Source: Symbiodinium sp. CCMP2592
Lineage: Eukaryota; Sar; Dinophyceae; Suessiales; Symbiodiniaceae
Length of the DNA stretch: 64,000 nucleotides
Assembly: GCA_905221615.1 (NCBI GenBank)
Contig: CAJNDT010005557.1
Coordinates: 543,630-607,629, forward strand
Direction: 5' to 3'
The notes beneath the pieces are model-generated. The model ran no database searches and had not been told where the DNA came from. It saw only the letters and a list, made by a program, of their open reading frames with translations. The position numbers were made by a program, and so were the translations under genes. Of the stretch, positions 1 through 13,039 are shown piece after piece (position 1 is the stretch's first letter; each line of letters opens with the position of its first letter).

Positions 1-364
1 TAGGATTTAGGTAAAGGGTTTAGGGTCTGGGGTCTAGGGTACAGGGTTCAGGGCATAGAGTTCAGGGTGTGTTGAGCTCATTAATTGGAGTGTGGGCTGA
101 GGCTCTAATGTACGCACTTCTATAGTTTGAGTAGGTTTCTGTGGTGTCCTCAGAACAGTACTATATTAAAGGTAAGCCCTGAGTTTCAAACATCATAGTA
201 GTTTGAATAGGGTTCCGGGGTCTCTTCAAATTAGTACAAAAAAGTAGCCCGTCGGATCAAGAAAGTTCAGGCCCCTATGTATATAGTACTGGCACGCTCT
301 ATTCAATCCCTTGTAGAACCCTTATGGCACGCGTATAAGACTCCTTGAGGAATCCTTCAATCAA

Positions 365-480
365 GACACCCCCGAAACCCCTAAGCCCTAAACCCAAACC
401 CTAAACCCAAACTCTAAACCCTGAACCCTAAACCCAAACTCTAAACCCTAAACCCAAACGCTAAATCCTGAATCCCGTAA
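365..480. repeat. CCCTAAA-type interstitial telomere-like tract
   Basis: About 14 degenerate CCCTAAACCCAAA words. Confidence 0.8.
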
Positions 481-626
481 AGGAGGCATACCGTCAGGGT
501 TCCGATTTCAGGCTGACGTCTCGGAGTTCATCGGGCTCAGACACTTCCAATTACAAGCTAGGAAAGGATTTAGGATTATAGGTCAAGTCAGGGCTAAGGG
601 TTTAGGCCGACTGTAAAAACCTGACC

Positions 627-734
627 TCAAGGGTCCAAAGGACCCCATAATTCGGTACTCGGGTTTGGGATAGTAGTTATGTAGGTTAGGGTTTTGGGGA
701 GTGTGTGAAAATAGGGTACTTGGACCCTTAGGGT
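627..734. mobile_element. Family D palindrome
   Basis: CTCAAGGGTCCAAAGGACCC opposite GGGTACTTGGACCCTTAGGG; centre GATAGTAGTTATGTAGGTTA. Confidence 0.82.
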
Positions 735-890
735 GACATATGTATATAGACAGATAGATGCAGGACGGAATACTTGGAACACGATTTTGGGTGTACTTCC
801 GTAAAGCTACACGGGGATTATAAGGGGATGTTCTTGCGAAGAACCCAAGCCTCGATAGCCAGCGCGGTACTTATGCCATACTATAGTCTT

Positions 891-992
891 ACCCTAAGGC
901 TCCATGTACCCACTTAGGACTTAAAGTACCTATATATAGGGACCCCGTTTGGGCCTCAGTATCTACTATAAAGATACATGGAGCCTTTGGGT
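891..992. mobile_element. Family C' palindrome
   Basis: ACCCTAAGGCTCCATGTACC opposite AAGATACATGGAGCCTTTGG. Confidence 0.8.
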
Positions 993-1148
993 TAGTGCTA
1001 CTTTCAGACACGCTGAGGTTACTTATAAGCCAGACTCAGAGAACACACCCAATGGCAAAGCTGCATCCCAAAGGGTACAAGTATAATCACATTCTCCGCA
1101 ACATGCAAAGCTACACCTAAAACTGGCCTAACTGCAACTACCTATTAT

Positions 1149-1259
1149 CTAGACCCAAGAGTAACCTAGGAACAAAAAGGATGCCCTTTTTGGTTTAAAG
1201 GGGGTTATAAGGGAACCTGAACCCTCAAAAAGGGAATAAGGGCCTACTCTAGGTCCTAG
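1149..1259. mobile_element. Family B palindrome (111 bp)
   Basis: CTAGACCCAAGAGTAACCTA opposite GGCCTACTCTAGGTCCTAG. Identical over all 111 bp to 17891..18001. Confidence 0.9.
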
Positions 1260-1544
1260 TTATTCGATCCTTTGGACCCGTATAAAACCTCTTTACCACA
1301 CCAGAACAGTAAAAGAACCCTCATAGAACCGGTGTCGGACCCACCTATATATGTGCATAGACATATACGCAACTAAATGAACATATATAAAGAGTATAGG
1401 TGCATGCAGAGGATCTAATAAGGCAAACCATTAATCATTACGCCATTATTCCAAATGATTTCGGCTGCAGCGTCAGAAAGTCTTGGCTTGCTGCCGAAAT
1501 GTGTTGAACAATGCTTACATGGGCTAAAGACTTGGTGCGCCCAC

Positions 1545-1554
1545 ATATGCATAC

Positions 1555-1628
<74 letters not shown>

Positions 1629-1650
1629 GCATATATATATATATATAATA
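1545..1650. repeat. (TA)n/(CATA)n microsatellite
   Basis: Uninterrupted TA runs; short ORFs across it are artefacts. Confidence 0.95.
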
Positions 1651-1806
1651 TTAGTTGTACGTAATCATTAGGTAGTTGGGACCCTTAGAGGGAAGCATCT
1701 CCGGGCTGGAAAGTTTAGCTGCTTAGCCCGAGGGAACATGGAAACCCGAAACCCAACGGGGGCTGAGGTTTGGCCGTTTTGGGAATTACCAGCACGGCCT
1801 GAGGGT

Positions 1807-2432
1807 TTAGGGGCTAGGGTTTAAGGGTTTCTGGTTTAGGGGGGTTAGGGTTTAGGGGTTTCTGGTTTAAGAGGGTTTAGGGGTTTCTGGTTTAGGAGGG
1901 TCAGGGTTTAGGGGTTTCTGGTTTAGGGGCTTAGGGTTTAGGGGTTTCTGGTTTAGGGGGGTTAGGGTTCAGGGGTTTCTGGTTTAGGGGGGTTAGGGTT
2001 TAGGGGTTTCTGGTTTAGGGGGGTTAGGGTTTAGGGGCTTCTGGTTTAGGGGGGTTAGGGTTTAGGGGCTTCTGGTTTAGGGGGGTTAGGGTTTAGGGGC
2101 TTCTGGTTTAGGGGGGGTTAGGGTTTAAGGGTTTCTGGTTTAGGGGGGTTAGGGTTTAGGTGCTTCTGGTTTAGAGGGGTTAGGGTTTAGGGGTTTCTGG
2201 TTTAGGGGGGTTTAGGGTTTAGGGGCTTCTGGTTCAGGGGGGTTGAGGTTTAGGGGCTTCTGGTTTAGGGGGGTTAGGGTTTAGGGGCTTCTGGTTTAGG
2301 GGGGTTAGGGTTTAGGGGTTTCTGGTTTAGGGGGGTTAGGGTTTAGGGGCTTTTGGTTTAGGGGGGTTAGGGTTTAGGGGTTTCTGGTTTAGGGGGTGGT
2401 TTAGAGGTTTCTAGTTTAAGGGGGTTAGGGTT
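1807..2432. repeat. Minisatellite, about 20 units of about 31 bp
   Basis: Unit TTAGGGTTTAGGGGTTTCTG GTTTAGGGGGG, built from TTTAGGG-type words. Downstream of the gene's stop. Confidence 0.92.
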
Positions 2433-2548
2433 TAAGGCTAGGGCTGCGGGTTGCGAGTTCAGTGGTCTAGGGCTTCGGGTTCGGAAGTTTCGGGGCTAAG
2501 ACGGCTTAGACACAAAGGCAGCACCCTACGTCTCAAACTTCAACAAGA

Positions 2549-2650
2549 AACTGGGCTTTTGAGTAACCAGGGAGAACAAAGTATAAACTTGTATTTCATA
2601 ATGGTTCCTTTAAGAAAAAAGTATTAAAGTATGGTACTCCAAAGCCCAGG
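2549..2650. mobile_element. Family AA palindrome
   Basis: AACTGGGCTTTTGAGTAACC to AGTATGGTACTCCAAAGCCC. Downstream of the thiolase-like gene. Confidence 0.8.
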
Positions 2651-3132
2651 AAACCAAGCGGCTGCACCACAGACCAAGGCCAGTACTCATGTTCCTAGGT
2701 GCCAACATCTGCGACCAATGTCATAAGTAAACAAACCTGGAGCGTAATGCTACCATTACAGATGGTGTTCGAGGGGCTCAGGTGCTTAGCTCACAAGTAC
2801 ATAGATAGAACCTGAAAGCCCTAAACTCCAAGCGGCCTCAACGGCAAAACCTCAATTCTTTGGTCAGGTCCGTAGATGTTGAAGTTCAAAAACAATGTTC
2901 CCAAAACCGCCACACCCTAAATCCAACATGAAGGATGCCTTCAACCTTTGCATACTCTTTGGATAACCTTCGCGGAGAAGCCTGGCAAGCAACGGATGAG
3001 TTTGTCCTCATGTGCGCGATGCACGTCACACCTAAACCCTAAACCGTTTCGAAGTGCTGGGTTGAGCGCTCTGGGCCTCTCAACCCTGAAGCCTGGGCAG
3101 CCTACTTGGAGGGTCATGGGACATTGTCACTA

Positions 3133-3243
3133 GCCCGAAGGGTCCATGTACCCAAATAGTATTTGCTTTGGCCTTAAAGTAGTCCCTGTATAGGTACTTT
3201 GGTGACAATGTATATAATGTTTGGGAACATGGACCCTTCGGGT
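3133..3243. mobile_element. Family C palindrome
   Basis: CCGAAGGGTCCATGTACCCA opposite GGGAACATGGACCCTTCGGG. Confidence 0.85.
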
Positions 3244-3257
3244 GGAGCTGTCAATAC

Positions 3258-3342
3258 GGTAACTGTACATACAATTACGTAGATATAACCCAACTTAAGG
3301 TACTTTTAATTGTACTTACTAAGTCCCATTATCCTCCAAGTA
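3258..3342. mobile_element. Family A palindrome, 3' half
   Basis: Ends with the family-A arm (TTACTAAGTCCCATTATCCT then CCAAGTA). The 5' arm is missing; a family-C copy ends just before it. Confidence 0.55.
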
Positions 3343-3364
3343 GAGGACTACTCCTACATCGAGG

Positions 3365-3428
3365 TCAGTCGACGGGCTTCGCCAGAATCGCCACAGCGCT
3401 GTGGGAAAAGATGCCGCCGTTCCCGTAC
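3365..3428 (-). CDS. Exon 22 of thiolase-like gene (stop)
   Basis: CGAG|G acceptor, then [20 protein letters not shown] and TGA. This is the family's final strand; the usual catalytic Cys of the C-x-G motif is absent. Confidence 0.92.
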
Positions 3429-5751
3429 CTCGTGCATTCTGCATTGAGTCTAGACCCTACCTATCAATTCCGTTGCAGTTCCGATTTTGGGCACAACCAA
3501 TTCCATATGTAGGATCCTATAACAACCGAACCACAATGAGACTACAGGTAAACTCTAAACCACCAGTTGTTTCGGCTCGTTACGGCATGAAGGTTCTGGT
3601 GTCGGCACATGGAGGAAAGGGTTCATGCAAATTAGGATTGTAAGGATGCAGCTTTGAGGGTTTATCGGAGACCCTAACTTCTACATTTGCTGGATATCCG
3701 ATGATGTCTCACAGATACGTTTCAACGGCATCAGCCGGTATGCGCTCTCGAAGATGACCCCTAAGCCTCCAAACCCTTGAGCTCAGCATCTGTGTTGAAC
3801 CTCCGTCCCAGCTATGAATGAAAGTCGATCTGCGGTACAGTTCCAGAAGGGCAATCCAACAAAGAAATATGTCTGAGAATGTGAATGTGTATAAGGACAA
3901 AATGCAAATTACTAGGTGCCAAAAGGTTTCTTCGAAGTACATGTCTGAATACGTGATAGCGCCCTTCTCAAAGCTCATACAAGGCCCCATACTTACCCCT
4001 TCCCTATTCCCTTGTTAGGTCATTTCTTGTTCGTGCTGCATGGGTGCAGGCACCCTTATAATACTCCTTGAAAGAACCCTTGTAAAAGTAATCCTTGAAG
4101 TTGCTTAACTGGGCTTTGAAGTAACCAGGGAGAAAAAAGTATAGACTTTTTTCTCATGATTGGATTCTTTTAAGTAACAGGTCCCAAAAAAGTATTAAAG
4201 TATGGTACTCCAAAGCCCAGTTAACGTAACCCTTAACTCTGAAGGCCATGAGGGTTCTATACTGGAAGCCGTGAAGGACCCTTTAAAGGAACCCCCTGTT
4301 GGGGCTACTTGCATCCGATCCCCTGAACCCCAAAACCCTAGACCTTTAAACCCAAAGACCTACACCTCAAACCCCAAACCGAAACCCTTAAACCCTAGAC
4401 CCTTAAACCCTCAAACCTGAATGCTTGCTATAGGGGCATTACCAATTAAGGTTTCGGGTCCCAGTATACTATAATTACTATGAGGAACGCCCAAAACAGT
4501 ATAGATAATTATTTAGGCCCCTCCCCTTATACAACCCTTTAGAGGAACCGTATAGGTAAATCTTTAGGCCCTATAGTACAAGAGCCTTGTAAAGCTACTT
4601 GCATCCGATCAGCACGAGAGCTCTTCGCACGTTCCTCACCTGCCGCGCACCGGCAGTCTCGGACAGCTGCTCACCTGGGGTTTCGGGGTCCTTTCAGGGA
4701 TCTTGAAGGGTTTTGCTTAGGGTGTAGGATTTATTAGGGTGTGGGGGTTCGAGGTGTAAGTGTTTAGGCTTCAGTGGTTTGGGGGTTTAACTGTTTTTAG
4801 TTTAGGGGTTTAGGGGTTCAGGGGAGTTGTTGGGGGTTTCTGGTTTGGGGGTTTAGGGGTTACAAAGGGCTGGCATCGGAAACGGCGAGGATAGGATCTT
4901 TCAGGGTTCCTAGAAGGGCTCTTTAAGGGTACCCCAAAAGGCTCTACAAGGGTTACTATACAAGGCTACGGGTTGGGAGTTTAGGGCGAAGAGTCTGGGA
5001 TTTCGAGTTGCTTACTGGATGTCCTATGAGGCTGCAGGCGGAGAAAAGTATTACGTTCTCAGGCTTCAGGGTTTTGGTGGCATCATTAGGGCTTGGGCAT
5101 TATGTTGGTGGGGATTGGGTCGAGGCTATAGGGGAGGGTTGTTGAGGGTTCTGATCTAGAGATAGGTTCAGGGCTTAGGGCTTAGGGTTCCAGGGATTGT
5201 AAACCTGAAACTTAGACTCCTAGCCTTGAACCTTTTCTCGGGATTTAGATTTGCGGGTCAGGGTTGACCTCACGGTACTTATAAGCCTAGCATCCAAAAA
5301 AGGACCCTAAGCCCCACAACTCTCGCTACCTAGGTCGCGTACTTGTCTAACAGGTTGCCAGAAGTTGGTTCAGGGCTCAGGGTGTAGCATTCCCAGCCCT
5401 AGACCCCAAATCCCGTACAACTGACAATCAATCATTACTGATCCCTCGTTTCATTCGGGAGTGATGAAGGCTGCTAGGGTCTGGGATTCTGTCTCTGTGC
5501 TTTGGATTGGAGCTTGGTAGCTTGCTTGAGCGCATAACAAGACTTCGGCCAAGCTTCAAGACTCACCTAAAAGAGATTAGGGTTTATGGCCGGAGTTTCG
5601 GGCTTTGGGGTTGGCACGACTTCCCGCGTAGGGTGGATGTTCGCACGCCTGGTACCGCTTCTAGTTGCTACTGCGAACCCTCCTCCTCCTTCTACTACTG
5701 CTCCTCCTACTACGCCTCCTCCTCCTCCTACTACTACTACTACCACTACTC

Positions 5752-5788
<37 letters not shown>

Positions 5789-8700
5789 CACTACTCCTAC
5801 TACTACTACACGACGACGACCGACCGTCTTACTAACTCGATCAGGGCTTTGTAATGTTTTATAATATAAGCTGCTATACGGACTTACAAGGCTTTAAAGC
5901 GTTAAGGGGCTGAAGTCCTAGGGAAGTAATTCTGAAAGGCTTCCTCTTCTAAGACCTATGCAGGGGCCCATACATACACTCTCCGCGTACTTCACGATTC
6001 GAACCCTAAGGCTCCAAGTACCCTTATAGTAGATACTTAGGCCTTAAACTACCTATATAGGGACCCCTTTAAGGCCTAAGTATCTCCCCTAAACCCTAAA
6101 CCCTAAACCCAAAACCCTAAACCCCTAAACCCTAAACCCTAAACCCTAAACCCTGGGAGCCTTTGGGGAACTTAGACCATTGATCTCAAGAGGACCCACG
6201 CCGCAACTCCGAAGCCGAAACCCTCTGACACGACTATGCCTGTTACTTGGAAGGTCTAGGGTTCCTTAAGGGCCCCTTTAAAGGGATCTATAGGGATTCT
6301 ATAAGGGTATAGGGTTTAGGGTTGAGGGGGACTTAGTAACTGGTTATTTTAAGGACTTACAAGTACCATAACCCCAATTAGGGTCCCTTTTAGGGTACTT
6401 ATAAGTCTACTTACTACTTACTTACTAAGTCGCCCGACCCTCCAAGTACCCTAAGCCCCCAAGCCCGTAAATCCTAACTAGCCCAATCTCTAAACACTTT
6501 GCAGATGTGGTTTGGACCTTGGGAATTGAAACTTGCGAGCCTTGGTTTACCATCGTCAGGGTCCATGTGCTTATGCAGTATACTTAGGCCTTGAACGTGC
6601 TGAGGGCCACAGGAACTGAGAATGCAACATGAACCTGTTATATAACCAAAGGTAGCGACATTCCTTCGTTACGTTCCTATTTAGCTTGAGCCACTACAGT
6701 AGAGCTGCGTGTGAAGTACCTGCCCTGGTTCTGAATGCGTCAAGGCGCATGCTTCGATGATATTGTACCTCGGCTAACTTTGTGCGAGGAGGCGAGTAGG
6801 CATCACTTATTCTCTCATTATTGTTATCACTCTTGTGATTGCTGCAGTATGACTATATAACAACTCATATTTCAGCTACCCAGTGGCGCAGGACCTAATG
6901 TGGTCGGCTTCCCCGACGTTTATTCACTGACTGTTGAGGACTAGACTGAACGGTGTTGGGGAAGATCATACAAAAATATAACAAGGACCCCTAGCCCCCC
7001 CCCAAAAAAAAACACAAAAAACACATAAAAAGAAACAAATGTGATTCTAAAGGGGCACTAGAGTAAGCCTAAGCCCTAAACCTAAGCCTACCTGAAACCC
7101 AAATACCCTGCCTGTTTAAGGACCTGTATCAGGAGTTCATAATATGATTGTAGTATAATATACCGCAAAACTCTATTCTATTTAATAAGGCCCGTATGGT
7201 ATGTGTTTGCTCTGAGCCTCTGCGGCCTGCAAGAGCTTCTCGTGCCGGGGCAGACAGCAAGTCCGCATACCACTATCATTTAACTGCGAAAGCTGTCACA
7301 ACAAACATGTTTCCCAGACTTCTTATGAACACATGTGGAAATACGGAGCTCTTCAGCAGACGAAGAAGAAGCGACGACGACAACAACAACGACAATAACT
7401 ACAAGAACAAGTCATCAACGCAGAAACAGTAACATTTATCATCTACTAAGCACAAAACAAGGACAATAACAACAGGAACCACAGCAAGATACAATAAGTA
7501 TAATATCACTGGCAACAGCGATGGGAACATTAACTGACAATAAGCATCATCACAACACTATTGACAACATATTACTAACAACAGCCCAACCCTGAACACG
7601 AAATACGATCAGCAAGCGAATAAAACGACGCCTCGATGCAGGGCTGTGGGTCTAAGTTTTACCTGGACCCCCAAAAGAACCTTCCTTTGTCAGGATCCCT
7701 ATTATCATGTCATTATATATGTCAACAAGGTAGGATATTTGGGGTCCCCTGCACCATAGAACCCTACTATAGATCCCTTTGAGGAACCCTTTAGGAGGCC
7801 ACGGTGCATGGCTGGCACCTCCCAGGGTGCTCCAAAGGCCAGCAGACCCCCATGGGTGTTCACTGGAAACCTGGGGGCTTAGGGTGTACCTTAACCCCGA
7901 ATAACCTACCTTTTTAAGGACTCATATAAAGCAATCATAATAGGGAGCCTTAAAAAGGTAGGTTTTTCAGGGTTAAGGTAGGGCTTAGGGCTGAGGGTTT
8001 AGGGCTTAGGGTTTTTGTTGAGCACCTCTTTCTCCAGTGCCCCGAAAGGTCTGAGACGCTTAGGGTTTAGGGAACCGGGGGAGTTGATAAGAGTAGGGGT
8101 CATAATTCTTAACCTACAAGTAGAATACTGTTGATGGTACCAGACTATGGGAATTATGATATATTCCTGATTATGGGTACTCCAGGATTTATATCATAAC
8201 CGTAGGATTCCCTTTAGAACCCCATGTGCTAGACCTAAGAGTAACCTAGGAATAAAAAGGGTGCCCTTTTTGGTTTAAAGGGGGTTATAAGGGAACCGAA
8301 CCCTCAAAAAGGGAATAAGGGCCTACTCTGGGTCCTAGTGTGTGTTCACTGGCGACCTGCGAAGCCGATGTGTAGGTTTCGGTTGAAACTGAGAGCTCGA
8401 TACGTATAGGGGAAAGGAGGGACCCTTAAGGGGTCCCTTTAAAGGGGGCTATAGGGATTCTATAAGGGTATAGGGTTTAGGGTTTGGGGGTTGAGGGTTC
8501 GGGGCTTAGGGTTTAGAGTGTATTAAAGAGGAAAAGGAGGGACCCTTAATGGGGACTCCTACCCTAGAATGGGCTATATAATGGGTGTATAGTGGCTATA
8601 TTAAGGGTATATACCGAGGGACCATGAGTGAAGCTACGGTTTAGGGTTTAGGGTTTAAGGTAGGGGTTTCGGGTTTAGGGGTTCAGGGTTTGAAGGTTTA

Positions 8701-10316
8701 TCATGAGTATTAGTCTACGAGTCGAATCGGGTTCCCTTGTCGGGTTGCCCTAAACCCTAAACCCTAAGGGTTATAGTCTAGGGGCATTGGTACACATTCT
8801 GGTTAGGCTTGCCCTTGACAATGTTAAGAAGGGATACCTTACGGAACTCACGAACTGAACAACTAAGTATTTCGGCTTCTATATTACGGCTCAGGGTGTT
8901 TAGATGGCCTTTTGAAGTATAGCGTTCTGGGGAGGGGTTCGGGGGGATTCAGCAGTATTTAGGACTTACCCCCAGGGTCCAAGTACCTAATAATCATATA
9001 CTCTCCAAAATCCTAACCTACATAACTACGATCCTAAAACCGAGTAGATAATTAATGGGTCCTTTGGGCACTTGGGGTTAGGTTCATGGAGTCTAACTAC
9101 AAGTGTTTAAGGCATGACTTTCTGCTAAGAAGCCTCAGATTTGAAGTTGGAGTCGGGCCCAAGGGATCTAATCCACTGCTCTGGTGGCAAAGACTCTCCA
9201 CAAGGGGAACAGGAGGGACCCTTAATAAGGACCCCTAGGTAATACCTTAATATACCCATTATATAGCCCATTATAGGGTAGGGGTCCCCCTTAAGGGTCC
9301 CTCCTGTTCCCCTTTGACTCTCCACACCACCCATGCCTATATGGGCCTTTTGTTGCCGGGGAGGGAATATTATGTAGTATAGTAAAACGGAGTAGAAACC
9401 TTAGTTACCCAGACCAGCTCCCTAAGGGTCCAAGTGCCTAATAATCATATGCTCGCCCAAAAATAGTAACCTACATAACTACTATCCGACACCTGGTACC
9501 TAATTATTGGTTCCTTTGGACCCTCAGGGGTCTAGCAGTACCCAAAAAGGGCTCCAAACCGCCCTACCGCGATGCCGCAGAACTGCCATGGGTGCAGGCC
9601 GGGCCACCCCTTCGCAGAAAAAAAGACCTATCTTAGGTACTGCTCCCCATTCAGTAACAGTTGAATAATGTTCATGGTATAGATATATTAGGACGTTAAT
9701 AGGAGCCCTACTATAGACTGTTCCTGTATGGGAGCAGTACCCAAGATCTATCCCTATGCGAGGTGTCGACTTCAGCAATCCCCAATTTTGTTGTACACGA
9801 TTACGGCTCTAGATTCGACAGTAAGGGACATCAAACACTTATCTTCGCACTTGGGGCTCTGCATTGAACAACAAGGGAAACTGAACAAAGCATCCAAATC
9901 GATACCCAGTTTACACTGCACGTAAGAACCGCCCCGCCCTCGCAACGCTGTGAGGGAACCAAGTTCTAGTCATAGTTGGGGGATCATGAGACTTAGTAAC
10001 TTGGGCTATAAATAAGGTAACTGTATTTATAACTACTATTAACTCCAATTAAGGTACTTACCGTCGTAGTTACTAAGTCTCAAGATAGCCAGGGGCCCTG
10101 CATCACAAGGTGGGTTTCTGGTAGGTATGGGTCTAGGACACGCGGACAAGCAGGTAGGTCACATGTGAATAGAGTTGCAGTTGTGCAACCTTGATAGATA
10201 TGTGTGTAAAAACATCAAGAAGCGTCTATTTTTCTGAAAAACAAATCAACAAATCATTCAACAAATAAACAAGCAAATAAGACTGGACATAAATACATAT
10301 ATATATATATACATAT

Positions 10317-10362
<46 letters not shown>

Positions 10363-12995
10363 ATATATACATATACATATATATATATATATATATATAC
10401 ACATACATATAGGCATGCCGCACTCAGGAAATACCTTAAGCCGCGTATATAGGGGATCCTGCTATCACGGATTAAGGTATATCCCTGAGTTGAGGGCTTC
10501 TGGAAGGTCTGGGTTTATATGGGCCCTTAACCCTGAACCTTGAGCATACCATGCCTCTGAGGCACTCATCGGGGTGAAAATTCGTCGGATGCTTTGTCCG
10601 TTCGTACATCTGTTCCACCCACTCCTCAGTCAACTTTGGGTTTAGGGCTTCTGGCAGAGGGTTTAGAGCTTAGGGCGCAGAGCTTGGGGTTTCTGGGCCA
10701 GATTGTAGAGCTGCTCATGCGAAGGTTGCACCTGACGAAGCCTAAAAAGCTTGAACCCCAAAACCGAAAACCAACCGCTGTCAACCCGAAGCGCGACCCC
10801 TGCGAGCAACCAAGGTCAAACAGGGGTGTCATCCATCGAAAAAGGCGCTACACTGCACAACCAAATAAACCAAACAAGCGCATGGAACTCGACGACAAAC
10901 AAAACGAAACCTACAGAAATGGAGAAATGCTAAGATGACTTATGATTTAGAGGGACCCCCCTGAGGGGGGATGGCAAACGGCGTTTGCTAGCAAAGGTTT
11001 CTGAGGATAGTTGGTTTGGGGGCAACCTTGAAACTCTGTGTACCCCGGCATAAACTGTTATGGCCTCACCAGCACTCACTAGCACTCACTAGCGCTCATT
11101 AGCGCTCACTAGCGCTCCGCAGTCCCTACTAGCGCCCACTAGCGCTCAGCAGTACAAGCTTCGCAGAGCGCTGCTATACTAGTGCTCACGAGCGCTCAAA
11201 ACCAACGTCGTGCCTCGGTGTGCTATGTAGTTCTTACTAGGCCTTAGCAAGGCTTTGCAAGCCTCACGAACAAACCAAACTACTAATGCTTGCTAGGCGC
11301 TACTAAGACTTACCAGCTCTTGCCAATGCTTGGCAGGCCTTGCTATCCAACCATCAGCTTCTGCTGGCAAACTCTATTTGCCATCCCCCCTTAGAGGGGT
11401 CCCTCTAAATCACACTTCATAAGAGCACGGAACCCCAAACCCGTCCTGAACCCTGAAACCCCAAATCGGTTCGACACCTTAGACCAACAGCCACGAAAAC
11501 GTCAGGCGAAGACCACACATTCAAAACCCAAAAAACTCTAAGCTAGAGGGTCCTAAGTACCTGTGTAGCAATTAGAATGTAGGATTTCTCTATATGGTTT
11601 AGGTAAGTATTCCCCAATTAGGTACTTAGGAACCTTTGAGTAAGCCCCTAAATCCTCGACCCGAAGCCCACCTAAACCTTAAAACCCTAAACCCCAAACG
11701 CCTAAACCCCAAACCCTAAACCCCAAACCAAACCGTAAAACCCAAAGCCCAACAGCCAAGCATCTCCAGCTGAGCCCTTGGGTGCAACCCCACAGGCCTC
11801 AAGGGCCCGAATGAAGCAGACCGGATAGCAGTCCTCAGAAGCTTCCATTCGGACTTAGGAAGTAAGGCTCCTTAAAGGGATCCTGAAAGGGATCCTTAAA
11901 GGGATCTATAAGGGTACTATATGGGACTTAGTAAGTAAGGTTACCAGGCCTGAAGCTTCCATTAAGGGCTGCTTGGGGTGTACTAAGGTTTAGGGTTCTC
12001 AGAAGATTCCCCTTAGGGCTCCCTTTAAGGGTCCCTTTAAGGCTGCACCTCTAGTCCATCAACAACAATCATGGCCCTCAATTCGAAAACCCCGTGTATC
12101 CCCAAGAGCAAGCGAAGTCCGATGCACTTCAACACTCATGAACCCTACTTCTAGGAACGTGGGACTTATATAGAAACTAGGGTTAGACAAAAGTTAACTA
12201 TAGCCATAATTACGTATATCTGGAATTCGGGTACTTCTAATCTTATTCATTAGGTCCCATGATCCTCCAAGTAGAGCCTGAAGTTTCGGTTTTAGGGCTT
12301 ACGGCCGAACTAGCCAGAGCGCATAGAGGCCGAACCAATCAATGTCGCCCGGTAGCAGCTGGGCCTGCAAATCACAGCACTGTCTTGAGGTTCGATACAT
12401 GTTTCCAGAGCCTCCAAGCCCCTTGATTAAGGAATATACCTTAAATCATAATAGGATCCCAAATATGATTTAAGGTATATTCCTTAATTAAGGGCTTCGG
12501 GAGGCTTCGGGTTCTATAGGGGAGCAATTTGTAAGCAAACAGTCACCCTAAACTCTAAACCCCAAATCCGTAAACCCAACCCACGCGTCTTAAAGTCCTT
12601 TCGAGCGATGGAGTAGTGGATCTGTTGATCTACCCTAAGGGTCCATGTACCCATACACTAGATACTTTGGCCCTAAAGTACTTATATAGGGACTACTTTA
12701 GGGCCCATGTATATACTAGTTGGGTACATGGACCCTTACACCCTAAACCCTAAACCCTTACAGGAACCCTTAAAGGATCCCTTAAAGGATCCCTTAAGGG
12801 ATCCCTTAAAGGAACCCCTACTTAGGGCTAAAACATCGCGTCCAACTGTCCCTAAGAAACGTCCTGCAGGCCTGGCTTTGAAAGAAGAGGCACCCATAAC
12901 AATTTCACTAGAGTGCGGAGGAGTATATATGTGTATAAATATATATAAATAAATATATATATATATATATATGTATACACATATATATATAGAGA

Positions 12996-13039
<44 letters not shown>

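Noticed and set aside
1149-1259. Individual palindromes as complete introns
   Set aside because: Family ends show no consistent donor/AG pair at their borders; they lie inside introns rather than being exact introns.
1807-2432. True chromosome end
   Set aside because: TTTAGGG units are degenerate, interstitial, in both orientations and surrounded by unique sequence.
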